Assembly (NCBI GenBank): GCA_045616165.1
Contig: JAZLGF010000029.1
Location: forward strand, 1 to 64,000
DNA: 64,000 nt
Direction of reading: 5' to 3'
Source: RGIG5612 sp045616165
GTDB lineage: Bacteria > Bacillota > Clostridia > Lachnospirales > Lachnospiraceae
Shown here: piece by piece, positions 1 through 8,287 of the stretch
Position numbering within the stretch: position 1 is the first letter of the stretch
How the letters are laid out: each line of letters opens with the position of its first letter
Position numbers and translations under genes: made by a program
Notes under the pieces: model-generated
The model's database searches: none
The model's input: only the letters and a program-made list of their open reading frames with translations
Told to the model about the DNA's origin: nothing

Positions 1-70
1 GTATGTTATAAGCTAAGTGTTTATGGGCGAAAACTTCCTAAGTTAATAAAATATAGTGTTCTAATCCCAT

Positions 71-117
71 TAAAACCATAAACAGCTATCTTAAAATACA
101 AGATGTTTATGGTTTTA
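71..117. repeat. Perfect 14-bp inverted repeat, AT-rich
   Basis: TAAAACCATAAACA at 71-84 is exactly reverse-complemented at 104-117 around a 19-base AT-rich spacer. It could be a bidirectional terminator or an operator. No gene start is visible on its left within the window, so its partner gene is unknown. Confidence 0.5.
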
Positions 118-188
118 GGTGATTTCATAAAAGCAGGCAGCGGGCGGACATAAGTGTACTGGCGCACATAAGTTAGCTGCCGTAGGTA

Positions 189-239
189 GCGAAGCCACGG
201 CGCGAGCTCCTTCTTAAGCTCTAGCGCCGTCAGCTTCGC
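189..239. repeat. GC-rich imperfect palindrome (REP-like)
   Basis: Three nested stems pair here: GCGAAGC/GCTTCGC (189-195 with 233-239), ACGGCGC/GCGCCGT (197-203 with 224-230) and GAGCT/AGCTC (204-208 with 217-221), around an eight-base loop. The GC content stands out sharply from the AT-rich surroundings. The 1-353 stretch has no convincing gene and holds only this element, the AT-rich inverted repeat at 71-117 and other GC-rich text. A similar GC-rich palindrome lies at 56193-56258, suggesting repetitive extragenic palindromes. Confidence 0.5.
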
Positions 240-353
240 GTTCCATTACGCTCATTCTATATAAAAAATATTTTTGTGTGTAAGGATTGCGAGACGACGG
301 GCTGCGAGCATCAAGAAAAGAGCCCTGCAAACCTGATTTATCGAGCTAGAATT

Positions 354-569
354 TTATATCGTAATCGAATATAAGAATTCTGGAACAACAATATTCTTTT
401 TCAGAAATTTGCTGATAGTACTTATATTTTCACCTTCATAAAAGGAAATAAGTTTCTTTTTAAATTCCGGTACATATCCTTCCGGTATTACCAAAAAGCC
501 CTGTCCATGTGCTATGAAATTCCGTTTACGAATATAATGTAATAAAAAAATAGGGGACTTATTTTTCAT
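354..569 (-). CDS. Possible small hypothetical protein or remnant (about 71 aa)
   Basis: An open frame runs leftward from an ATG at 569 (another ATG lies at 575) for about 71 codons, with a central segment containing AHGQGFLVIPEGYVPEF. No family is recognised. Its start lies inside the lysS terminator hairpin and no ribosome binding site is visible, so expression is doubtful. It may be the tail of a decayed gene or a chance frame. Confidence 0.2.
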   Translation of the reverse strand: MKNKSPIFLLHYIRKRNFIAHGQGFLVIPEGYVPEFKKKLISFYEGENISTISKFLKKNIVVPEFLYSITI

Positions 570-593
570 TATCATTACAATAAGTTCCCTATT
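544..593 (-). terminator. Terminator of the greA-lysS operon
   Basis: Leftward, a 15-bp stem (579-593 with 549-563, one G/T mismatch, arms AATAGGGAACTTATT) is followed by seven T residues (complement of 544-550). It sits 20 bases after the lysS stop, the expected position for an intrinsic terminator. Confidence 0.85.
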
Positions 594-612
594 TATATTT
601 TTTACATACGAC

Positions 613-2661
613 TTAATAAAGTTTTGCGCCGGCAGGAATTTTGTTATCAACCATAAGAAGATTTAATCCTTCTTCGCCATCTTCATGATGAATTGCGCTG
701 ATAATCATCCCGCATGAATCGATGCCCATCATTTTTCTTGGTGGTAAATTTGTAATCGCAATAAGCGTCTTGCCTACTAATTGTTCTGGCTCATAATATT
801 CATGAATGCCGCTTAAAATAATTCTTGGCTCGGCTGTTCCATCATTAAGTTTGAACTTCAAAAGTTTCTTTGACTTTGGAACTGCTTCACATTCTAAAAC
901 TTTAACTGCTCTAAAATCAGATTTGCTAAATGTATCAAAGTCAACAAAATCCGCAAACAATGGTTCAATTTCAACTTTACTAAAATCTATTGTCTGCTCA
1001 CATGTGCATGTTGCTGGGCTAGCCTGGGCTACTGGGGCATCTTTTTTATCTAAATCAAGGCTCTTCATTGTCGGGAATAAAAGCACATCCCTTATTGCCT
1101 GTGAATCTGTAAGAAGCATAACAAGACGATCTATTCCATATCCAATACCGCCTGTTGGTGGCATACCGATTTCCAATGCATTAAGGAAATCTTCATCCGT
1201 TGTGTTTGCTTCCTCATCACCTGCTGCAAGAGCAGCTTCCTGTGCCTTAAATCTTTCTCGTTGATCGATTGGATCATTAAGTTCTGAATATGCATTACAC
1301 ATTTCCCAACCATTTATAAAAAGTTCGAAACGTTCAACATAGTCTGGCTCATCAGGTTTTTTCTTTGTTAAAGGAGAAATCTCAATTGGATGATCCATAA
1401 CAAATGTTGGCTGAATCATCTTATCTTCGCAGAACTCTTCAAAGATAAGGCTAAGGATATCGCCTTTTTTATGGCGTGCTTCAAACTCAACACCTTTTTC
1501 TTTTGCAATAGCACGTGCATCTTCTAATGTCTCAATGCTATTCCAATCAATTCCCGCATATTCCTTAACCGCATCACGCATAGTTATGCGCTTAAATGGT
1601 TTACTAAAATCTATTTCTATTCCGTTATATGTAAAGCAAGCTGTTCCTAATACTTCCTCAGCAACACTACGATACATTCTTTCTGTTAAATCCATCATGC
1701 CGTTATAGTCAGTGTATGCCTGGTATAGTTCCATAAGTGTAAATTCTGGATTATGACGTGTATCTAAACCTTCATTTCTAAATACACGACCAATCTCATA
1801 AACTCTTTCCATTCCACCAACAATAAGTCTCTTTAAGTAAAGTTCCAAAGAGATACGAAGTTTTAAGTCTTCGTTAAGTGCATTAAAGTGTGTGTTGAAT
1901 GGTCTTGCTGCAGCACCACCAGCGTTTGCAACAAGCATAGGCGTTTCAACCTCCATAAAGCCTTCATTATTAAGGAAGTTTCTAATAGAAGCGATGATTT
2001 TTGATCTTTTAACAAATGTATCTTTAACTTCAGGATTCATGATAAGGTCAGTGTAACGTTGACGATATCTTAAATCTGTATTTGTAATTCCATGATATTT
2101 TTCTGGAAGAATTTGAAGGCTCTTAGAAAGAAGCGTGATTTCGCTAGCATGTATAGAAATCTCTCCTGTCCTTGTCCTAAAAACATAACCTTTTATTCCA
2201 TATATATCTCCAATGTCCGCTTTTTTGAAAACTGCATATGGATCTTCACCAACGCTGTCTTTTGCAACATAAACCTGGATATCACCTTTTAAATCTCTAA
2301 TGTTGCAAAATGAAGCCTTACCCATAACACGTTTGAACATCATACGGCCTGCGATAGAAACATTTATAGGGTTCGCATCCATAATAGCTCTACGTTCATT
2401 ATAGTCAGTGTTAGTAGCTTCTTTAGCTTCTTCTTCAGAAAGTCCTTCTATATTAAGAGGTTTTCTATCAGCTAAAAGTTTTGTTTCTAATTCCTCATAA
2501 AGATTTTTTGCATCATTTGTATGATGCGTTTGTTCATATTTTGTAATCTTAAAAGGATCTGCACCAGCTTCGCAGAGTGCCGCAAGTTTTTCACGGCGCA
2601 CCTTTAATAATTGTCCAATATCCTGAACCTGTTCTTGATTATTTGCTTTGTTTTCTGACAT
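613..2661 (-). CDS. lysS: Lysyl-tRNA synthetase (class II) with C-terminal tRNA-binding domain
   Basis: Charges tRNA-Lys with lysine in the cytoplasm. The 682-residue protein has the N-terminal OB-fold anticodon-binding domain, the class II catalytic core with motif 2 (GRVFRNEGLDTRHNPEF) and motif 3 (GIGYGIDRLVMLLTD), then a linker and an extra domain from about residue 565 (SDFRAVKVLECEAVPKSKKL...GKTLIAITNLPPRKMMGI). That extra domain is the Trbp111/EMAP-II type OB fold normally found at the end of MetRS. A usual bacterial LysRS is about 500 residues, so this is a fusion form. It starts three bases after the greA stop and shares its promoter. No T-box is visible upstream. Confidence 0.97.
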   Translation of the reverse strand: MSENKANNQEQVQDIGQLLKVRREKLAALCEAGADPFKITKYEQTHHTNDAKNLYEELETKLLADRKPLNIEGLSEEEAKEATNTDYNERRAIMDANPINVSIAGRMMFKRVMGKASFCNIRDLKGDIQVYVAKDSVGEDPYAVFKKADIGDIYGIKGYVFRTRTGEISIHASEITLLSKSLQILPEKYHGITNTDLRYRQRYTDLIMNPEVKDTFVKRSKIIASIRNFLNNEGFMEVETPMLVANAGGAAARPFNTHFNALNEDLKLRISLELYLKRLIVGGMERVYEIGRVFRNEGLDTRHNPEFTLMELYQAYTDYNGMMDLTERMYRSVAEEVLGTACFTYNGIEIDFSKPFKRITMRDAVKEYAGIDWNSIETLEDARAIAKEKGVEFEARHKKGDILSLIFEEFCEDKMIQPTFVMDHPIEISPLTKKKPDEPDYVERFELFINGWEMCNAYSELNDPIDQRERFKAQEAALAAGDEEANTTDEDFLNALEIGMPPTGGIGYGIDRLVMLLTDSQAIRDVLLFPTMKSLDLDKKDAPVAQASPATCTCEQTIDFSKVEIEPLFADFVDFDTFSKSDFRAVKVLECEAVPKSKKLLKFKLNDGTAEPRIILSGIHEYYEPEQLVGKTLIAITNLPPRKMMGIDSCGMIISAIHHEDGEEGLNLLMVDNKIPAGAKLY

Positions 2662-2664
2662 TTA

Positions 2665-3150
2665 TTAATCCTCAGCTTTATTAATTTCTACAACTTTATA
2701 TCTAATCTGGCCTGCTGGTGTTGTAACTTCAACAACTTCTCCAACTTCTTTTCCCATAAGAGCTGCACCAATAGGTGACTCATAAGAAATCTTTCTTTCA
2801 CGAGAATTAACTTCTTGAGTGCTTACGATTTGGAAAGTAGTTTCACGGCGTGTTGCCTGGTCACGAACTTTAACCTTGCTACCCATATGTACCTTGTCAT
2901 AGTCAATTTTTTTAGTATCTAAAATTTTTGCATTTTTTATAATAGTTTCAAGTTCTTCAATGCGAGCTTCGATATCTCTTTGCTCGTCTTTTGCAGCATC
3001 ATATTCAGCATTTTCAGACAAGTCACCTTGCTCTCTTGCCTCTTTGATTTTTCCTGCAATATATTTTCTCTTATTTACTTTTAAGTCCTCTAATTCATCT
3101 TTAAGTTTTTTCAAACTTTGTTTTGTTAAAATGTTTACTTTCTCTGCCAT
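2665..3150 (-). CDS. greA: Transcription elongation factor GreA
   Basis: Stimulates transcript cleavage by backtracked RNA polymerase. The N-terminal coiled coil carries the acidic tip region with QGDLSENAEYDAAKDEQ, and the C-terminal FKBP-like domain has SPIGAALMGKEVGEVVEV. The ATG at 3150 gives 161 residues, close to the family's usual length, and sits 11 bases after AAAGG. A GTG at 3162 would add four residues but overlaps that ribosome binding site. It is the first gene of an operon with lysS, separated by three bases. Confidence 0.96.
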   Translation of the reverse strand: MAEKVNILTKQSLKKLKDELEDLKVNKRKYIAGKIKEAREQGDLSENAEYDAAKDEQRDIEARIEELETIIKNAKILDTKKIDYDKVHMGSKVKVRDQATRRETTFQIVSTQEVNSRERKISYESPIGAALMGKEVGEVVEVTTPAGQIRYKVVEINKAED

Positions 3151-3217
3151 TTTTGTATTCACCTTTCAAAAAAACTAGCCTTTTAGGGCCTATTAATCTA
3201 CCCTAAAAAGCGTAAAT

Positions 3218-3246
3218 ATTGTACTTTACATAACTTTTTTTGTCAA
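3218..3246 (-). promoter_or_regulatory. Promoter of greA-lysS
   Basis: Leftward TTGACA (3241-3246), 17-base spacer, TACAAT (3218-3223): a near-consensus sigma-A promoter. The untranslated leader contains a short hairpin, TTTTAGGG pairing with CCCTAAAA around 3180-3207, just before the ribosome binding site. Confidence 0.8.
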
Positions 3247-3314
3247 ATAACCTCTGTCAATTGCTCTTTACAGTGTTCATTAAATATTAATTTGGATTAC
3301 ATCAAAGCGTTCTT

Positions 3315-4361
3315 TTAGATATTGCGAAGGCCTTCATCGAAAGGCGGGTAAATAATTCCCTTTTCGGTAACTATGGCGGTGACCAAAGAATGGTCCGTGA
3401 CATCAAAAGAAGGGTTAAAGCATTTTACTCCTTCTAGTGCCATAGGCTTCTCATAAAACATGTTTTTTATTTCATCTGGATTTCGCTCTTCTATTACTAT
3501 ATCATCTCCAGATTTGCAGTTCATATCTATTGTTGAGGATGGTGCAAGTGCATAAAAAGGAACTTTATAGTATTTTGCTAAAATCGCTACGGCACATGTT
3601 CCGATTTTATTTGCCACATCTCCGTTAGCACTTATTCTATCGCTTCCAACAAAGATAGCATCAATAAGACCTTTCTTCATAACTGTATTTGCCATATTAT
3701 CGCAAATAAGAGTTACGTCTACACCAGCCTTATATAATTCATATGTCGTAAGGCGAGCGCCTTGGAGCAATGGTCTTGTTTCGTCTGCATATACAGAAAA
3801 TTTCATTCCCTTTTCCGTACCAAGCAATATTGGGCCAAGTGCTGTTCCATATTTCGAAGTAGCTAAAGGGCCGGCATTACAATGCGTTAAAATTATATCG
3901 CCATCTTTTATCAATGAAAGTCCATATTCCGATATCTTTGTGCACATGGCAATATCTTCTTCATGAATACGGATTGCTTCATACGTAAGCTCTAGTGCAA
4001 TCTTATTGCTATCATTTCCATCCGCTGCCAAATTATTAGCTTTATTTATCATCCTTGTTAGCGCCCAACTTAAATTAACAGCCGTAGGTCTAGAAGAATT
4101 TAAATATTTGCTATCGTCTTTAAGTTTTTCGATTAACTTAGAAGAATCTATATTTTCTTTTACATATTGATTTGCTAAAACAGCAATGCAATATCCTGCA
4201 CATATTCCAATTGCAGGTGCTCCTCGAACCTTTAAGAGTTTTATTGCATCGAACATTGCTTCTTTAGTATCAAGCAAAATTTCTTTTTCCTCATTTGGAA
4301 GAAGTGTCTGGTCTAATATATAAAGTTGATTGTTGTCTTTATTATATGTTATATTCTTCAT
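3315..4361 (-). CDS. mtnA: S-methyl-5-thioribose-1-phosphate isomerase (eIF2B-like)
   Basis: Isomerises methylthioribose-1-phosphate to methylthioribulose-1-phosphate in the methionine salvage pathway. The VRGAPAIGICAGY N-terminal signature, the catalytic cysteine in LTHCNAGPLAT and the catalytic aspartate in VGSDRISANGDVANKIGT are all present. The ATG at 4361 gives 348 residues, normal for MtnA. An upstream alternative start would add six residues with no better ribosome binding site. No other salvage gene is adjacent, and it appears monocistronic, diverging from comFC with about 46 bases between starts. Related aldose-1-phosphate isomerases share the fold, so the exact substrate is inferred from the motifs. 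Confidence 0.9.
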   Translation of the reverse strand: MKNITYNKDNNQLYILDQTLLPNEEKEILLDTKEAMFDAIKLLKVRGAPAIGICAGYCIAVLANQYVKENIDSSKLIEKLKDDSKYLNSSRPTAVNLSWALTRMINKANNLAADGNDSNKIALELTYEAIRIHEEDIAMCTKISEYGLSLIKDGDIILTHCNAGPLATSKYGTALGPILLGTEKGMKFSVYADETRPLLQGARLTTYELYKAGVDVTLICDNMANTVMKKGLIDAIFVGSDRISANGDVANKIGTCAVAILAKYYKVPFYALAPSSTIDMNCKSGDDIVIEERNPDEIKNMFYEKPMALEGVKCFNPSFDVTDHSLVTAIVTEKGIIYPPFDEGLRNI

Positions 4362-4407
4362 GTGCCGATTATAGCACACTTCGTAAGTTTTGTTTCATTA
4401 TAAATCT

Positions 4408-5148
4408 ATGAAAATCTTAAATATAATTCTTCAATTTTTCTTCCCAATGCGTTGCCCCGTATGTGATGAAATATTGCCTTTTGAACTCTTTAGCTTACCT
4501 AAGGAGCCTTTTATATGCCCTTCATGTTATGAAAAGCTTAAATATAATTTAGGACCTCGTTGTTTTATTTGTTCAAAGCCTCTTGAAAATGAAGATGAAA
4601 CTCTTTGTGCAGATTGCAAAAAACAAAAAAGATATTTTGATGGTGGATACGGCATGTTAATTCATGACGATAGTGCTAGAAATATTATTTACGGATTAAA
4701 GTTCGCGTTGAAAAAAGATAATACTAAATTTATTGGATATGAAATGGCTAGATGCTGTTTTAGAAATATTTTGCTTTGGAAGGCGAATGTGTTTATTCCT
4801 ATTCCTTTACATAAAGCAAAAAGAAGAACTCGTGGCTTTAACCAAGCCGAACTAATCGCTAATGCTCTTAGCAAAAATCTATCTTTACATTACAATATTG
4901 AAACAATCGTTGATTCTTCTTTTCTTATAAGAGCTATAAACACAAAGCCACAGAAAAAATTAAGTGCCAATCAAAGACTTAAAAACGTTAGCAATGCTTT
5001 TTTTGTTAGCGGAACATGTAAATATAAAAGTGTTATTTTAATTGATGATATTATGACGTCGGGCGCAACACTAAATGAGGCTGCGAGAATCTTAAAAGAA
5101 GCAGGTGTTAAGAAAGTTTTCTTTTTAACGATAAGTATTGTCCACTAG
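4408..5148 (+). CDS. comFC: ComF family phosphoribosyltransferase-like protein
   Basis: ComFC-type protein needed in other Firmicutes for transformation with single-stranded DNA. An N-terminal zinc-ribbon pattern (CPVCDE, CPSCYEK, CFICSKP, CADCKKQ) is followed by a phosphoribosyltransferase domain with FIPIPLHKAKRRTRGFNQAE and the PRPP loop LIDDIMTSGATLNEAA. The ATG at 4408 gives 246 residues; a TTG at 4390 is possible. No comFA helicase is next to it. Its 3' end overlaps the convergent recD2 gene by 24 bases. Whether this organism is transformable cannot be judged here. Confidence 0.9.
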   Translation: MKILNIILQFFFPMRCPVCDEILPFELFSLPKEPFICPSCYEKLKYNLGPRCFICSKPLENEDETLCADCKKQKRYFDGGYGMLIHDDSARNIIYGLKFALKKDNTKFIGYEMARCCFRNILLWKANVFIPIPLHKAKRRTRGFNQAELIANALSKNLSLHYNIETIVDSSFLIRAINTKPQKKLSANQRLKNVSNAFFVSGTCKYKSVILIDDIMTSGATLNEAARILKEAGVKKVFFLTISIVH

Positions 5149-7362
5149 CCTTTGGCAAAGGCCTGAATATCTTTTTGTACTTCTTTCATTTTTAATCATT
5201 CTTTCTACTGCTTCTTTAGTGCCTACTATGCATACACATGATTTTGCACGAGTAACAGCAGTATACAAAATGTTTCTATTCATGAGCATCTCCGGTCCAG
5301 AAAGAAGTGGCAAAACAATTGCCGGATATTCACTTCCTTGTGCTTTATGGATTGTCGTTGCGTATGCAAGGACTAATTCTTCTAATTGTTCAAAATCGTA
5401 AATTACATATCTTCCATCATCAAAATGCACTTCTACAAGTCTTGTATATACATTTATTTTTTCTATTACGCCAATATCTCCATTAAATACGCCCGTTCCT
5501 CTATCATATACAAACCCGCCGGCTGTACGCATCTCCCACTCTAACGAGTAATTATTTTTTATATGCATAACTTTATCACCCTCTCGGAAAATTTCATTTC
5601 CAGAGGCAATTTCAGTTTTAGCTAAATCCGAAGGGTTAATATTTTCCTGCAAAAATTTATTTAAATATTCAACACCGAGCATGCCTTTTTTAGTTGGTGC
5701 TAAAACCTGAATCTCTCTAATATCTGTCTTGACATACTCTGGAAGTTTATCTTTAACAAGACCTAGCACTGCGCTTAAAACGGCATTTTGATTTTCTCTT
5801 TTTATAAAAATAAAATCTTTGCTATCTGTACGAAGAGATATTTCTTCTCCTCTATTTATTTTATGTGCATTAACAACTATATCGCTTTCTTCGGCCTGTC
5901 TAAATATTTTTGAAAGTTTTACTGTCTTGAAGCATTCGCTATCAATTAAATCTTTTAATACATTTCCAGCCCCCACACTTGGAAGCTGATCAACGTCTCC
6001 TACCAAGATAAGTCTTGTTCCCGGTCTTATTGCTCTAAGTAGTGCATTCATCAAAAAGATGTCCACCATTGAAACTTCGTCTACTATTATTACATCTGCT
6101 TCTAACGGATAATCTTCATTGCGTTGAAACCTCGCTCCGGCGGATGTATCTTCTAAGTCGCTTGCCAGTTCTAAAAGCCTATGCAAAGTCTTTGCTTCCC
6201 ATCCGGTAGCTTCGGTCATTCTTTTAGCTGCTCTTCCCGTTGGCGCGGCCAAAACGATTTCTTTATAGTCTTCTTCAAAATATTTTATAATCGTATTTAT
6301 CGTTGTAGTCTTTCCTGTTCCCGGACCACCAGTCATTATTAGGACGCCCGAGTTAACCGCTTCTTTAACAGCATTTCTTTGTTTTTCATCTAATATAATA
6401 TTCGAACTTGCTTCAATTTTTTCTATGCGTGCTTCTATTTTATCTTCAGAAACTTCTCCCTTAAGATTTATTTCTTTTAGCATCTTAGCTATGTTTGCTT
6501 CTGTGTAATAATAAAGTGAATAATAAATTTGATTTTTGTTTTTTATTATTATTCTTTTATCAATTGCAAGATCCATCAAATTTCTATCTATGTCTTCATT
6601 TGTTATTTCATATGGACCACCCTCTCCTAGAGGCATTAGCGTTTGCATCATTCTTGCCTTTAATATATCTTCTGGCAAGTAAACATTCCCCTCAGCTGCT
6701 CCCTGGTTTAGCTCATATATAATACAGCTTTTTATTCTGAAATCTGAATCTGGCGCAATGCCACTCTTAAAAGCTATTTCATCGGCTTTTTTAAATCCGA
6801 TTCCCGTTATATCATCTGCAATTTTGTATGGGTTTTCACGAATAATGTCATAAACAGCATTTTGATATTGCTTATAGATTTTTACTGCAAGCAAATTAGA
6901 AATTCCTAGGTTACCTAAGAACATCATCGCTTTTCGAATGTCCTTTTTTTCTTCTTGTTGCGCAGCAATTTCCTGCGCTTTATTCATTGATATGCCTTTG
7001 ATTTTTGCAAGCCTTTCCGGCTCTTCGTCCATAACTCTAAGCGTATCATCGCCAAATTCTTTAACGATTTTTTTAGCCATCGCAGGACCTATTCCTTTTA
7101 TGGCTCCGCTTGCGAGATATCTCTCTATTGCAATCGCATTTTCCGGCATAATGCTTTCATAAGTTTCCACCTTAAATTGTTCACCGTAAGAAGGATGCAT
7201 AATAAACTCTCCGGTAAACTCCATATATTCGCCTTCATTAATATAATTAAAAACGCCTACACATGTACTCGTCGCTCCATTTTCGGATGCCTCTAAAACT
7301 GTGTAGCCGTTTTCTTCATTTCTATATATGATTTTGTCTACAAAAGCTTTAAACTTTTCCAT
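5125..7362 (-). CDS. recD2: ATP-dependent RecD2-type DNA helicase
   Basis: RecBC-independent 5'-3' DNA helicase implicated in repair. The protein has an N-terminal OB-like segment, helix-hairpin-helix repeats (ASGAIKGIGPAMAKKIVKEF, GIGFKKADEIAF), Walker A GGPGTGKTTTINT near the middle, Walker B VIIVDEVSMVD, and C-terminal UvrD-like motifs ending ATTIHKAQGSEYPAIVLPL and LYTAVTRAK. The ATG at 7362 gives 745 residues and overlaps the TPR gene stop by 14 bases, suggesting coupling. A longer frame opening at 7464 would run far inside that gene. The 3' end overlaps comFC tail to tail. Confidence 0.95.
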   Translation of the reverse strand: MEKFKAFVDKIIYRNEENGYTVLEASENGATSTCVGVFNYINEGEYMEFTGEFIMHPSYGEQFKVETYESIMPENAIAIERYLASGAIKGIGPAMAKKIVKEFGDDTLRVMDEEPERLAKIKGISMNKAQEIAAQQEEKKDIRKAMMFLGNLGISNLLAVKIYKQYQNAVYDIIRENPYKIADDITGIGFKKADEIAFKSGIAPDSDFRIKSCIIYELNQGAAEGNVYLPEDILKARMMQTLMPLGEGGPYEITNEDIDRNLMDLAIDKRIIIKNKNQIYYSLYYYTEANIAKMLKEINLKGEVSEDKIEARIEKIEASSNIILDEKQRNAVKEAVNSGVLIMTGGPGTGKTTTINTIIKYFEEDYKEIVLAAPTGRAAKRMTEATGWEAKTLHRLLELASDLEDTSAGARFQRNEDYPLEADVIIVDEVSMVDIFLMNALLRAIRPGTRLILVGDVDQLPSVGAGNVLKDLIDSECFKTVKLSKIFRQAEESDIVVNAHKINRGEEISLRTDSKDFIFIKRENQNAVLSAVLGLVKDKLPEYVKTDIREIQVLAPTKKGMLGVEYLNKFLQENINPSDLAKTEIASGNEIFREGDKVMHIKNNYSLEWEMRTAGGFVYDRGTGVFNGDIGVIEKINVYTRLVEVHFDDGRYVIYDFEQLEELVLAYATTIHKAQGSEYPAIVLPLLSGPEMLMNRNILYTAVTRAKSCVCIVGTKEAVERMIKNERSTKRYSGLCQRLVDNTYR

Positions 7363-8170
7363 ATATTTCTTTTGCTCGTTTCTCCAATTCTTTTGCTGCA
7401 AAGAAGAATCCGTAATACGAAAATACTGGTGCACATTTTTCGCAAACATGTGCGTAATATCCATCTCTTTCTAGATATTCTTTATTTAATAATTCTTCTG
7501 CCTTTGTCATGCATTCGGATATTTTTTCTTCGCCTTCTTCTAAGCCTAAGTCAGCCGCATAAAGGTCTGCCAAATTACAATATGTAACAGCCATTTCTAT
7601 TTCGCCTTGTTCTGTATGGGACATAACAACAAGTGCTTTATCAAATAATTCTTCGGCTCCTTTATAATCATTAAGTTCTATTAATGTAACAGCCATATTA
7701 TTATAAAGGCTTGATAATCTTTCGTCGTCATCTTCGAGATAAAACTCATAAATCTTTTTTGCTTTTTCATAAAGTTCAAAAGCCTCATCAGCTTTTCCGA
7801 AAGTTTTATAGGCTGTAGCTACATTAATAAGCGTTGTTCCCATAGTAACTGTATCTTCAAGTCCTAAATCATATGCAACTTGCAAAGCTTCCTTCGCTGC
7901 TTTTATGCCTTCTTCTTTTTTTATGATATTTCTATATAATCCAACCTGTTCATTGAGTATGGATAAAATTCCATCATTATCGTCTATTGCCCTAGCCTCT
8001 TCTAGCCAATATTCTAAATGTCTTTGAGCCCATTCATAATCTTTCGCATCTAAATATTCATCAAGTTTTTTTAATACTCTATTAATTGGAATTCTCTGAA
8101 TCTTTTTAGATTTTTCTAATAAACAGTCCGTTTCTATATAATCTTCATTTTTGCTTTTTAAAATTGACAT
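7349..8170 (-). CDS. Tetratricopeptide-repeat protein
   Basis: A 273-residue soluble protein built mainly of helical TPR units, for example VATAYKTFGKADEAFELYEK, YNNMAVTLIELNDYKGAEEL and VTYCNLADLYAADLGLEEGE. TPR arrays mediate protein-protein contacts; no catalytic motif or membrane segment is seen. A GGGGGAAT ribosome binding site precedes the ATG. It is the first gene of a two-gene unit with recD2 and overlaps it, so a role linked to DNA repair is possible but is only inferred from position. Confidence 0.85.
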   Translation of the reverse strand: MSILKSKNEDYIETDCLLEKSKKIQRIPINRVLKKLDEYLDAKDYEWAQRHLEYWLEEARAIDDNDGILSILNEQVGLYRNIIKKEEGIKAAKEALQVAYDLGLEDTVTMGTTLINVATAYKTFGKADEAFELYEKAKKIYEFYLEDDDERLSSLYNNMAVTLIELNDYKGAEELFDKALVVMSHTEQGEIEMAVTYCNLADLYAADLGLEEGEEKISECMTKAEELLNKEYLERDGYYAHVCEKCAPVFSYYGFFFAAKELEKRAKEIYGKV

Positions 8171-8224
8171 TGTATTCCCCCAATATTTTATACTTTATTA
8201 TACCATCTTTATTACTATTTTTCG

Positions 8225-8261
8225 CATAAAAAAAGCATATTCCAAAAGGAATATGCTTTTT
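8225..8261 (-). terminator. Terminator after hppA
   Basis: A perfect 14-bp stem (AAAAAGCATATTCC with its complement, 8230-8243 and 8248-8261) and a four-base loop are followed leftward by a T-run. It lies 27 bases after the hppA stop and insulates the TPR-recD2 unit. Confidence 0.85.
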
Positions 8262-8287
8262 ATTCTTGTTATTATTATTCTTAAAAA

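Noticed and set aside
806..1264. 152-codon rightward frame antisense to lysS
   Set aside because: Fully inside lysS, no ribosome binding site, no recognisable protein pattern; lysS is unambiguous.
3163..3314. T-box riboswitch upstream of the lysS operon
   Set aside because: The leader is short, has only one small hairpin, and greA is first; no specifier loop or T-box core was found.
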